From contig CAJNYU010000755.1 in the NCBI GenBank assembly GCA_905331475.1, forward strand, positions 1 to 64,000: DNA of 64,000 nucleotides, read 5' to 3'. Below, in pieces: positions 23,304 through 36,700 of this stretch (position 1 is its first letter; every line of letters begins with the position of its first letter). This stretch comes from Rotaria socialis. Its lineage: Eukaryota; Rotifera; Eurotatoria; Philodinida; Philodinidae. Under the pieces are notes generated by a model that was given only the letters and a program-made list of their open reading frames with translations, ran no database searches and was not told where the DNA came from. The position numbers and the translations under genes were made by a program.

Positions 23304-25748
23304 CCAGTCCATCATTTGGTTGGTATAGACGAGTTATTATTTACGATTTTAAGAATCTCCTGGTGATAATTTAGGCAATTATTTAAGTGTAATTTCTTTA
23401 TAATTCTTGTCATGACATCTTTTCGGAATATAGCGGTGACTTTTGCATTTCTCACACAGCATAACTGTGAAAATCAGTAAATCAACGGAAAAATTGATGT
23501 ACCTGGACATATCTTTCGTACATATTTGTGAATTGAGTCAATTAACATTTGCAAAAAAGTAAATGATGACTTGTTATTCTGTTGACCAAATCATTAAAAA
23601 AACCGGATGTAACATCATGTAAAACTAACAAAAATGATACGAGAAAAATCATGATACATTTTTCACTTTGAGAACCAAATGAAATCCAGACATAAAAAAA
23701 CCTGTAAAATATTACGTAGAAAAATGTATAAAACTTTTGTGACAATCTAATCTTCTGAGACTCCTTTTAAAACATATAATCTAAATTTAGAAACAACAAA
23801 TTATCTCGTTGCTTTTATTCTCATTGTAAAAAAAACTCCTATAAAATGCGAAACTGAACTTGGAATGCACTCTTGGACTCATCACTCGTCAGAAATCGAT
23901 AAAAGTCTGATTACACTGAAAAAGAACAAGAAGCTTCACAAAATTTTAGATGAATCTTAAAAATTGAAATTAATTGGAAAGTGTTTTCAGTACTTATTTA
24001 AACAAGCTTTTTTGTACAGCTACTTCACTGATTTTAGGAAATCATTTTTGTAACTGACTGTTTTTTAAATACACCTATGAAAACGGTACAACACGAAACT
24101 GTTGGAGTTTCTAATGGATTTATTAGAGGTAATAACGTATCACAAAAATTGACTATAATTTCTTTAATTTCTTATCACTGATATTTTTCTTATAAATCAA
24201 CAAATATTCTCTTGACGGAAAAAGTTTTGTACTACATCTTCTTAAAGTAAAACACATAAGAGATGCAGTGTGCTTCGCATGCTATTGTTTGGCGTACTAA
24301 TTAAAGTCAATAAATGCTATTTTTTCGCAGCTAACTAGGCTCTATGCAATGCTAACTGCTTCTACTGAAATGAAGGCAAAGGTTTTGGTTTTTGAGACCC
24401 TATGCTGGTTTCTAGTTGTGCCATTATGAAACATGATAAGTTACAAAACAAACTTTTAAAACATAATTAGAACTGAATACTGATCCTTTAAATAGTTAAG
24501 TTACATTCAAACTGTTTTGGAAGAGTCACTGTGTAAATTGTCAAGCCTTCTGAACACTTTAACGAGATAGTATACTGCGTATAGATTCATTTTGGTAGCT
24601 TTCAGCAAAAACTCAATTAGGAGAGGCAGAATGATCATGCGAATCTGTTGAAATAGTAACTGTTTTGATACTTTCTCACTGACTTAAGTATCGCGAATTA
24701 TCATGAATTTTCTTACTTCTTGTTTCATTTATCATGGTAACAGTAAGATTCCTTTATGACGATAAAATCTTTATAGAACTGATACACTAACTACTACTTT
24801 ATATTTCAATTCTTGGTTAAGATATAATTGTAGCTGAATTAAGTACAGCATTATTTCCTATGCATTCTTGTAGGATTTTCTTCGCTGTTGCTTTCCATTT
24901 GACCCATCAGATGTCAGATGTAAATAGTATGCTTTTTTTAAAAATTAAACTCAATGCAAGTAATTAACAAAATACTATTTATGATCAGATGGGAAATTTC
25001 TCGTAGCTATTTCTGAAGGAAAAAACACAACACTTAAGTATTTCGAAGTAGCTTAAAGTAGCACAAGATAACTTTCGAATGAAAAGGGCTCAAAGAGTTT
25101 CATTTGATATAATAGGATATTTGATAGTATCAATGACTCTGTAACTTCTACAGTACCTTGTGGTGTGAATGTAAACTAAACGCTACGTTACTAACTGTTA
25201 AAGTAAAAAAACTCATAGTCCTAACTCAGCATAGCCCAAAAGATAATTCAAGAATAAAAACCTGCAAACAATTACTCAAAGGGCATCATCTTTATTTCTC
25301 GATGGAGGATGATAGATGCACAACGTGATTGATATTTTTATAGAGAAACCAAGCATGTATATTACGTAAACTGATTACGAATCGCAATTATTCGATCCTA
25401 GCAATACTTGATTAATAGAGAACTTGATGCCAGTTGCTTTATAATATGACCATAATTTATCAATCCTACTTCACTAATGAATACAAGCACTCACTACTTA
25501 CTCACAAATCATAGTAGCATATAGCTATACTTAGAAATTTTTATTTCTTAGTTGTTGGATACCACTACAACAAGATTAGCATATTCAACACATTCGAGAG
25601 CTATCATTTTCATGTTATTTCATATCCGACTAAGTCATGTAGTAAAATGAAGTTAGAACAGCATAGTTTTATTTAACGATTAAAATTAAAATAAACAGTA
25701 AAATTTAGAATATAAAAGATACTTGCAATATTGATTCAAAGTTCGTTT
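23304..25748. other. Gene-free DNA 3' of the NRPS locus
   Basis: No gene recognised. On the minus strand an AATAAA poly(A) signal candidate lies at 25668-25673, about 75 nt past the NRPS/methyltransferase stop codon. Confidence 0.5.
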
Positions 25749-27706
25749 TCAACTACTTGTTTTCTTGCGCAATACTACTCGCCAGTACTGAGTGCGTCCT
25801 TCACGCATGTCCTCATAAATTTTAGTGCCGGGTATTCCAGCTAACTGGTGAAAATCGTCTTGTTCTATAGGTCGCACAATGCGTTCGATGATGTTAGCGC
25901 GAGACTTGCTCTGTATGTCAAGTGCATGCAAAACATTAGGTGTAATATTGATCTCTTGTTCGACAATGAATTCTCCGTTTGATGTCAGATGAGTGATTGA
26001 CGCACGTGATCCATCCATATCACACAAGTCACACCACAAAAAGCAACCATTGGGACGTAGTACACGAGCAACTTCAGCGGCAAAATTTTTGATTACTGCC
26101 GGTCCACCGTAAGCATGTGTTGCTTCAACACAGAAAACTATATCCATTGATTCATTTTCAAATGGTAAATGTTTTGTTGCATCAGCTTGTATGAAAGAAA
26201 GTCTAGGAATTGCTGAATGGGTTCGTTTACACAGGTCAATAAACGCACGAGAGCGATCCATTCCAATATAAGAGCGAGGTGCATGTGTGCTAGCATACCA
26301 GGCAGCACCATTACCTATACCACAGCTCAGTTCAAGTACACTCATATTTTTAAGCGGTAAATTGGCAAGAATCTAAAATGAAAAATAAAATGTAGTTATG
26401 GCTACTACTCTATCTGTTACATTTCAAGGCAGCTCTAGTTAAATATGTACGTCGAACAAAAGTCAATGAAGACAGAACAATTACGCTTAGGATACATCCT
26501 AAATACGCGTCATATCAATTGAATGTGTATTTCTATGGAAAATGGGTCCTTAATTTTGACATTTGGAAAAACTTGCAATTACTTTTCAGTTTTTAAGACC
26601 TCTTCAAAACCTTTTTTCTACCAATCAGCTTATTTAAGAATATAACTGGTACTAGTAATCACTGATCTAAATTCCTTGTTATCTTCTTCGAAATGGTTAG
26701 TGCTAAAAAAGTAATGCAAATTCTACATCGAGCCTACAAGGAACAGCATGCCATACGCATAGCAAGAGATAGAGGTCTTTTTCTCGGAAACATTAAACAC
26801 TCTCTGTGAATATTTTCGTAACTAGAATGAACAGCAATCATCATTAAATGGCTAATAAAAAGTTTTAAAGAAGCAAAATCATACTCATTGCTCGTGTATA
26901 CTACGATAGTTAATCTTTTTTTTCTTTAAAATATTGTGAATATTTTTGGGTGAAGCTCATATTACAGTTTACAAACAGTAAAATTTTAAATAATTAGCTA
27001 AGTTTGGTATTTAAACAAATGTAGAAAATAGTTTCAAGATCCAGGAAGGTTATCACTGTTCAGGCTATTTGTTGAGTCATGAGGTTAAGAGCGATATAAT
27101 TGAATTTGACAATAAGTGCTCTTTTGATTGGAAAAAAATGAAATAACACATTTATGTAAGCTGCAAGATGTTATCAAGAAGTTCAACGTTACTAGTGTTC
27201 ATCGGTGTTGGATGGACTAATATTGCCACTTTATGAGACCCTGTAGATTATGTATAAACGGGTAGATTTGAATCATTTTTGAATATTAAGTTCCTCATAA
27301 TTAATCACAGTAAACTAATGATTTAAAATATCTGTGTTTCAACATCTCCTCGTCATATAAAAACATTACTTAGTTTCCTTATCAGTTTGGACCAAAACTG
27401 GACACTATCTAATGTTTCCGATGTATCCTATACGCAGTACTGTAAGAGTTAATTCTTTTTGTTTTCTATAAATTACTTGTTCATAAAGTTTTGTCGAATA
27501 GTTAGCAGTTTTATTATCTCCATTCTGATCTAAATCTGCGTAACCGCAATTCATAAATTGTACATCATCGGTGTTGGCATAAGTGCTTGCAATCCATTCG
27601 TACCGCATGGTTAATTCATCAGATTTTTCATATGTTTGTTCGTGTTCAATGGAATTATCACTAACTATTACAGACGAAGTTGTGTGTGCATTTTCAGATA
27701 CATATC
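25749..27706 (-). CDS. SAM-dependent methyltransferase domain, fused to the NRPS or separate gene
   Basis: Exons 27706-27477 and 26372-25749 join in frame across a 1104-bp intron (CAA|GTAATT ... TTTTAG|ATT). The start of the domain is YEWIASTYANTDDVQFMNCGYADL, given here in two parts (YEWIASTYANTD, VQFMNCGYADL). It continues LYEQILANLPL, then the SAM-binding motif I as VLELSCGIGNG, an acidic end of strand 2 (YIGMDRS), ADATKHLPFENESMD and VARVLRPNG. This is the class I fold, close in style to methyltransferases of lipid and natural-product pathways. The first exon joins NRPS exon 28402-28213 in phase (GVPA|RYVS), so it reads as the C-terminus of the synthetase. A separate transcript is possible: no strong own start was found, and the first in-frame ATG (about 27719) lies in the upstream intron. 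Predicted role: N-, O- or C-methylation of the peptide product. Confidence 0.75.
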
Positions 27707-30700
27707 CTATGAAAAACAAATTTCAATATATTAAATTATTTCATGCAATCATTTTTGATGATCAGTGACACTTTTAGCAAGAATCGAATAAAAGAGTACA
27801 GATTTGAAAAGAAAAGAAAAAGAAATAAGAAACTTTCATTCTTTTTTTTCCGACTATTGTATGAACGTGAAACTTTCTCATGACGTGACAATAATAGTCA
27901 TTTGAAAAATCTAATGTAAAAACTAGAATTTGTGTCTACATGAAAATCTTGCGTAATTATTCAACATTAAAACTGTGACAAATATAGACTAGTATAAATC
28001 TGATTGGTTTATTCTCTGAAACAAGCTTTTAGTTTCCCCGTGTCTAGTAAAAAGCACCTGCCATCATATCTGATATTTTAAACTTCCACATTTCAAAAAT
28101 AATAAACTGCATCTATGCTGAATGCAAATGAAAAGATGAGCGAATATAGCACTTGTCATACAACTTTTGTAGTATTTTTTGAAGAAATTCTATCAACCGC
28201 TAATTGACTTACTTGCTGGAACTCCTTTCCAATTGGTGTTTAGTGGCAGTTGATCATTTTTCATCACCATTGTATATGGATAGAGTCTATTATTACCCAT
28301 CAGTTTGCAGCCGGCTAATACAAATGAACCACTCATGAGCACTGATCCATCGCCTATGGTGACATTGGCTAGTTTATGAATTCGTTGTTCAAAACTGTGA
28401 CACTAAAATAATTTTTTAGAACATTCTTAGAGAGAGTAAAAGGAATTTGATAGACATATATTACCTGAATACTGGCATAGGTATTAAATCGAACATTATC
28501 GCCAATGCTTACTAAGTCATAATCAGTGAGACAGGAAAAGTCTGGTAATATTACATTCTTGCCAATATGTGCGCCAAATGCTCGAAATACCTGAACTAAC
28601 CATTGTGAGTTACCGAGAAATGAACAGATAAAAAGTTGATGATCTCTCCACAATTTTATTAACACATGTTTCAACGTTTGATTACGTACATATGAGCGCC
28701 AACGATAGAAACAACAAACAAGTGTTGTGTGGATTATTGGTCCACCAATGAGACCCACTGTCAAGTAAATCCACAAAAGAATACATTTGCTGATACAAAG
28801 GGTAAGACATGTATGCCAAAATGGGATGACTTCAATCTGATCCATCGTATCGGATCTTGGTGGCATTGAAAATGGCATTGAACGAGCTGGAACACCGATA
28901 AGAATCTTTCCCTCATTATAATCTGTTTCTCGAGAGACACGTGTTAAATTACCAACCATTGATTCTGATGCAAGATGGCTTCCTGGTAAAATCGAGCATC
29001 CATTACCAAAATTTGTATAGGTTCCAAGCGTTATGCAATCTACACGATGGTATCCTGACATTGCCAATTCAGTAGGAACCATTAAGACTGAACCAAATGT
29101 AGTAACTCCCGTTTCAATTTTTAATAAGTTTGTTGGAAAGGACAGAAAAGTATCTATTTCACTTATTTTGACATTATCTCCAACGTGTGCATTTAACCAA
29201 CGCAGAACACAAGGGTATATGTAATCATAACTAGCTGGTAGTAACAATGCATGATAAAAACTTGAGACTATTAACTGACGAAGCCACAATTTATGTAAGT
29301 ATTTCCATGATGCAATTGAGTATGTTTCATTTGCACTACAAGAACCTACAACAAATTTGAGGAGAATCAAACAAATCGAAAAACTACTAATTGACCATAG
29401 GACCCAACAAAATGCAATTCCTACGGGTAGTGGTAATTGTATGAATGCATGCATTTTATAGAAAATGATTAAAAGTATCGAATGAATACAGATCAATAAG
29501 AAGAGTGCAATAGCTTGGTAGATTTTTTGCCATATTGATAGTGGTCTATTACAGTCTGTAATGAATGTGTCCGATGAGAGAGATTTATGTTCATCGCCAT
29601 CGATTACCGTTTGAGATGCAATAAAACCTGTAATTCGTGACATTGGTTGAGCTATAATATTTTCTTGCATATCGACTCCATCAAACAAAATCGATCGTGT
29701 ACCAATCGAGCAACCAGAACCTATTTTTATTGAATGGAGTTGAAAAATGTCGCGAACATTGAATGATAAACAATTCAGACAAGTATAATCAGCAATCCAA
29801 ACTCCATTGTCAATATCTAATAACCATGGAGCATCGATAATTGTTGTGTAAATATGTGTGCCAAGACCAATTCGAGCGCCACAAAGGCGCAGATAATAAT
29901 TGTAAAATGGTGTTCCAATCAAGTATCGTAGCCAATATGTATTGTTACTCCAGAGACGTTCCAAAAACCACCATCGATAATAACTCGATGAGAACATATT
30001 ATCGGTTTTCTCAATTTTCGATGAGAGTAGATTTGAGCAAATAGCATAGAACATCAGATGAATTAGAGGTACGGTGACGAGAAGAGATGAACACCGTTGA
30101 CCCAGTATTATGATTGGCCACAGCCATTGACAAATGAGAACTATAGTTCCTACAGATTCTATAAGTAATGATGGCTCAAGGTGCACAGTTGTTTCTTGTT
30201 CCTGTTTCATTGTGAGAGGTGTATATGATGATTTCTCAATAAGCACAGATGACTCGATTGCTCGAGCCAATTGTCGGATAGATGGATTAGCAAATATTAG
30301 ACTAATATCAACTTTAGTAGATATTTGTTGACGAATAAGTGTTAGAGCAAGCATTGCATTTAACGATGTACCTCCGAGTTGACCGAAAGCAGCTTCAACA
30401 TTTGGAGCTTTTAATTGAAAAGCTTGACTAAAAATGTCCTGTAGTTGCTGCTCTAGTGGAGTGAGTGGTACGTCATCATGATGGCTTTTAGTTACTGAGG
30501 AAAATTCAGGCGCTGGAAGACGATGGCGATCTAGTTTTCCATTTACATTCAAAGGAAATCGTTCCATAAGAATAAACTTGGACGGCACCATGTAGTGTGG
30601 AAGATGAGAGCGACAATAATTGCGTAGTAGTCCCTCGTCGATATCATTACATTGAACATACGCAATCAAATGCTCATCGAGCCATTTAATGACGGTACAA

Positions 30701-33700
30701 CCCTTTACGAATGCAGATGCACTAAAAACACATCGCTCGATTTCTGATAGTTCAATTCGTTGTCCTCGTAGTTTAACTTGATAATCTTTTCGACTAATAT
30801 AATACAGAAGCCCATGTTGATCATATCGGATAAGATCACCAGTACGATAAAAAACTTTGTTATCAATTTCGAGAAGCATTTTTGCCGTCAGATCAGCACG
30901 GCCGAGATAGCCAGAAAAAATGCCCACACCACCAATGAATAGTTCGCCTTCTTGGCCGAGGATAACTTTTTGTGAAAATTCATCCAGAATCAAACATTCA
31001 TAATTGGGTAGTGGTCGTCCGATCGGGATCACTTTTTCACTAAAATCAAAATCTATACAAAAATATGTCGAACCAATGGTCGCTTCTGCTGGTCCGTATA
31101 AATTCCATAACTGACACCCGGGCGATGATGATGACGAAGGAGCTACATATTTCTTTAAATGAGTTATAATCTGAGTAGTCAGGTTTTCACCTAAAAGACG
31201 AGATGATATCTAGCTATTTTTCTGAAAGCTGATTTGATTTGAATAGACTAACCTCCGCTGCATACGGATCGTAATTTTTCCAAACATTGACCACCTCTTT
31301 GAGTTTCGAGATATTGGCTCAGCGTACCGAGATAACTTGGTACAGAATCCATGAAAGTGACCTCTTTTTCCATGAGTTGATCAACGAAATATGCCAAATC
31401 TGTGTTTCCTTGAGGATGTAGCATGATCAAACTGCCACCACTAATTAACGTACTGATAATGTCCTGAATATGCATATCGAATGAACAACCAGCCATTTGT
31501 GCGACGTTATCATTATTATTGAATGCACCAATTTCAACGATAGATTGAGTATAATTCGTTACATTCCGATGCCGAACTTGAACCTAAATATACATATATA
31601 AATGAATGATTTTTAAGATAAAAGTAGATCATTTTAAACGAACCGCTTTTGGTGTTCCAGTTGAGCCACTTGTAAAAACAACGTATGATATACTATCTGG
31701 AGTCACTGATATTTGCGAAAGTCGACGAAGATCGTCATCACTGACTGTTGCATCAGCGCTCACAATTGTATCAATATCAAATGTAAGATTACTCTTGTCA
31801 AATACATTATTTGTCATTGAATGAATGAGAATGAAACGAGTTCGTGTTTGTTCAATAAGATTTCCTAGACGTTTCTGTGGATCTTGTGGTGATAGTGGAC
31901 AGTATACAGCACCAGTTATTTGAATTGACATTAAGCCAATGACCTAAATAGTAAAGAAATTTGAAGTTTTCATATTCAAAAGAATAATTTTCAAATAAAT
32001 ATACTATCGATAACGTTCTTTCCATGCATTGACAAATAATTTCGCCTGGTTGAACGTCGTATTCATTGATCAACTGAGCAGCGAGCTGTTGAACATAGAA
32101 AAGTAATTCATTGTATGTTATGGATTGCTCATCGAGAGCAACGGCAATTTTTTGCGCATATTTTTCAGCTTCTTGACAAAATAAATCCCCAACAATATTG
32201 TCTGCTGTTGTTTTTTGTGTCTTGTCTTTGTACATCAGTTGATCGATTACTAAGAATTCATTTGGTAAAATGATTGAAAGCTGATAGAGTGGTTGTCTGG
32301 TATCAAAAGAAGGATTAGAACCAAATATATCCTGTATTAGTAACATAAATCGAGCACCTAATGTATTTACAGTATTCTGATCAAAAAGATCTCTCGAGCA
32401 AATCAAGGCAACCGATATTGGATTGTGAACTGCTGATTGATCGTGAACAAATGTTAATAACCAGTCGAACTTAGCTACATCATCCATTTGTTGAGATGAG
32501 ACAATTTGAAAATTTGAGCCGCAGCATTCTAAATTTTCATCATCTCGAGCAAGAGTAACAAAGTCGTATGCAATTTCAAGAAAGTTAGCTGTCGATTGTA
32601 GATGATGTAAATCAGCGAGAATATTTTGAAGAGGGTAATGCGAGTGTTCAATAACTGAAAAACACTGCTCTCGAACTTGTTGAACAAGTTGATCGAAAGA
32701 GCCATTCGAATCGACTTCTATACGATATGGAAGAGTAGCAACAAACATGCCTATCAAATTTTGCAGTTCTGATCTGTATCGATTAGCACTAGTACAAGCA
32801 ACACACAAGTCAGCTAGTCCATTCGCTAGTTTGAACGTGAATGCATAAAACAAAGCAAGGCCAAGTTGAAATGGCGTAACTTCATGTACAGAAGCATAAT
32901 TAATAAACGATTGAGATAATTGATCATCCAAGGGAAATTGATTAATAACGGTAAAACCAGACCGGTCGTCGTTAGTCAAGCGATATCGGTCCATTGAAAA
33001 TGCTAGCTGACGCTCCGTATTAAATCCATCAAGTTGTGAATGCCAAAACTTATTAGCCGATGTCATGTCCATATGACGCTCATGTACAGCATAGTCAATA
33101 TATTGAAATGCGTCTTCATTGTCTGGAAAAGGCTTATCTTCTTCATATACACTATTCAAGTCATTAAAGAAAATTTGACGAGAAGTTCGGTCAAATGCTG
33201 CATGATGAAAAGCAAATACTAGCACATCTGATTCACCGATAAGATCATCATAAGTAAATCGGTCATTCGAGTTCTGGCAAACAACTTGACAATGAAAGAC
33301 GTGCCCATTGGACAAGTCAAAAAGATTAGGATTGTTCTTTACTTGGAACAATATCGAATCCAGCTCAGTATCGCTTTTGAATGTGTTTACAATATCAAAT
33401 TTAAACATTGAATGATTGCAAGTGACGTATTGTGTTAGTGTGCCTTGATCAGTATCGAGAATAAGTCGAGTACGAAGCACCTGGTGTCTTTTTAATACCG
33501 ATCGAATAGCTCGTTGAAGACGAGCTTTAGATAGGGAACCACTTTTCAGTCTTAAAGCTGTCAACTCATTGTATACTGATACACCATCGTTGAATCGTAC
33601 TTGTTCGTCAAGATAGATTCGTTCTTGTGCGAAAGATGCGATACCGTCAATTAAATGGAGTGACTGCCATATTGTTCCATCCTTGTCAATATTTTTGACT

Positions 33701-36700
33701 GACTCAAGTAACTTTGCATGTTCACTGATCGTTGTCTGGTTAAGAAACATCGTAATTGGAAGTAATTCATTGCTAAAACAAAATAATGATTGATACCGGT
33801 GATAAAGTTGAATGAACAATAGCGAATGACCGCCAATACTGAAGAAGTTTGACGCAGTTGAAATTTTACCATGGTCACAATGAAGAATTTCACACCATAC
33901 AGAAAGAACTCTTTCTTCGATCGGTGAACACGGAACAATAAGTGCTTCTTCTATTACTTTAGTTAACGAAGAAAAGTTCGGTTTGGGTAGACGTTGTCGA
34001 TGTAATTTACCATTTGCATTTAATGGAAATTGTTCTAGTGCAATGAACATTGATGGTACCATGAATGAAGCAAGATGAGAGCGGCAATGCTCACGTAATT
34101 TTTCCTGATCGATATTGTAGCCTTGAACATAAGCAATTAAATGCTCATCGGACCATTTTATGACGACACATGCAGATATGGAAGTATCAAGCAAACAGTG
34201 CTCAATTTCGCTTAACTCAATACGTTGCCCACGAACTTTTACTTGATGATCTTTTCGACCAAGATAATCTATCAGGCCATGACTATTTATTCGAACAAGA
34301 TCTCCTGTTCGATAAAATATGTTTTCGTCAATTATCACTAATGCTTTTGCCGTTAAATCATCACGATTCAAATAACTATCGAAGACACCAACACCACCAA
34401 CAAGTAATTCACCATTTTGACCAGCATAAACTAATTGTGAGAAATCATCGATAATCAGACATTGATAGTTTGGAAGTGGTCGACCGATAGGAATATTTAC
34501 AATGTCTAATGTTGTATCGACACAATGATATGTTGATATCAGTGTGCACTCGGCTGGACCATACAAATCCCAAATTTTGCATGTCGATGGCATAGTAGAA
34601 TTTAGCATGCGAGCTACTCGAACAGTCAAAGCTTCTCCTAAAAATATACAATAGAATATTTCTATCACTAAAATTTAATGACGTGAGTTAACTGACCACT
34701 ACTACACAATGTGTGCACAGTGTCCATAACGGAACGACAATTGCGCTCTTCTAGAAAATTTGAAAAACTACTCAAAAGACTTGGTACAGCATGCATCAAT
34801 GTGATTTTTTTATTCTTGATGACTGCTGCTAAATATTCGAAATCCATATTTCCTCTTGGACGGAGCATGACTAGTGATGCACCGACAACTAATGTGCCCA
34901 TAATGTCTTGCATATGAATATCAAATGAACAACGAGCCATCTGAACAATAGTATCTGCCTTATCAAATACGCCAATGTGAACGAGAGATCGAATGCAGCC
35001 GGTGAAATTTTTATGTCGCACTTGAGCCTAGAAGAAAAATACCATCAATAGAAAGTCATTAGGTACATTTTTTAAAAATAAACAGACCGCTTTCGGTGTG
35101 CCTGTTGAACCACTAGTAAAGATCACATAAGCGACACTTTCTGGCGTTACTTTGACATTTGACAGTTGATCAAGATGATGTTCATTGATATGTTCATTGT
35201 TATTGATTGCTAGATCAATGCTGAGGGCTTTATCATTATGTTTAAACTTATCTTTTGTCAACAAGTCCACTAGAATCAAACTACTGTGAGTTTGTGAAAT
35301 AAGGGATTCAAGATGTTGACCAGAATCTCGAGGAGATAGTGGACAATATAAACCACCGGCCATTAAAATGGATAAGATACCCATAACCTAGCATACAAAA
35401 CTAAATAAAAACGAATGCTTCGTTTCAAGATAACTCACCATTGAAATACTACGCTCCATACATTGACAAACGATGTCACCAGATCTGAAATTGCTTCTAG
35501 TCAACAGATGAAGAGCTAATCGCTGTGTATAGAATAATAGTTCACTATAGGTGAGAGACTGTCCATCAAGTTCAACTGCCAACTTCTGTGGGTCTTCAAT
35601 GACTCGATGCATAAAATTGTGATGCATACATTGAGGAGGAGGAAATACTAATTGTGTGTTTTTGATAGATTCAATAAGTGTTGTGTCATCAGGTAAGATT
35701 ATCGACAATCCGTAGATCGATTGTGGTACTCGATGAGTCATGTTCGATTCAAAAAGTTGTTCAAGCATTGCATGAAATCGTTTTCCGATAGTATTTACTG
35801 TCGATGCGGTGAATAAGTCAAGGGATGCTTCGATTGCGTATGACAGATCATTAGTCGCGGAATCATGATGTATATTTAACGAAAAGTCATATTTGCTTGC
35901 AATCTCATGTGTGCTGACTCTGATTGAATAAGGCATGGTTACAATTTTAACACCTCCAATTGACACTGTGCTGCGACTATTTACGTCTGGAAAAGAGACG
36001 AATCCAAAAAATGTGTCTAGAAATGCTGGACGAGAGACAAGTGGATGTTGAGCAAGAATATGTTGAAGAGGAAAATAAGAATGTTCGAAGTTGTTCATCA
36101 TCACTGTTTGCACGTGTTGTACAAATTGAGAAAAAGAATAATTCGGATCAAATCTACATCTCATTGGAATTGCATTAACAAACATTCCAATAACTGCCAT
36201 TAACTCAGGTTTGTAGCGACCATGAGTGTTCATGACTAAACATATGTCTGTTTCACCATTTGTTAACTTGAATAGAAAGATGTAATACACTGCAAGTGCT
36301 AAATGCTCAAGTTTTAAATCATGTGTTGAAGCATAGGTAATGAATGCTTGTGAAAGATTTTGACCAAACTGAAAAGTGACCGATGCTCCACGGCCTGTAC
36401 GAGATTCATCTGAAACACGAAGTCGATCAAACGGTAAAGGCAAAGGTCGATCGAGTTCACAGTCATGAAGTACATCACGCCAAAAAGCACTAGCAGCTAC
36501 CATAGACATTTGCTGCTCAGTAATTGCATCTTTAAAAAAAATAACATTTAAAAGAATGTTAGTGTAATATTCTAACAAAAGGCAGTTAACATACAATCAA
36601 GATAACGTAAATTTGTGTCATCGTCACTTGTCAAATGACCTGTGGTGTACGCTTGGTCTAGGTCACGTCGGAAAACGGCCATTGATGGAAAGTCAAATGA

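Noticed and set aside
27165..27235. Mariner-like transposase fragment in the methyltransferase intron
   Set aside because: Resemblance covers a dozen codons only, with stops and no inverted ends found.
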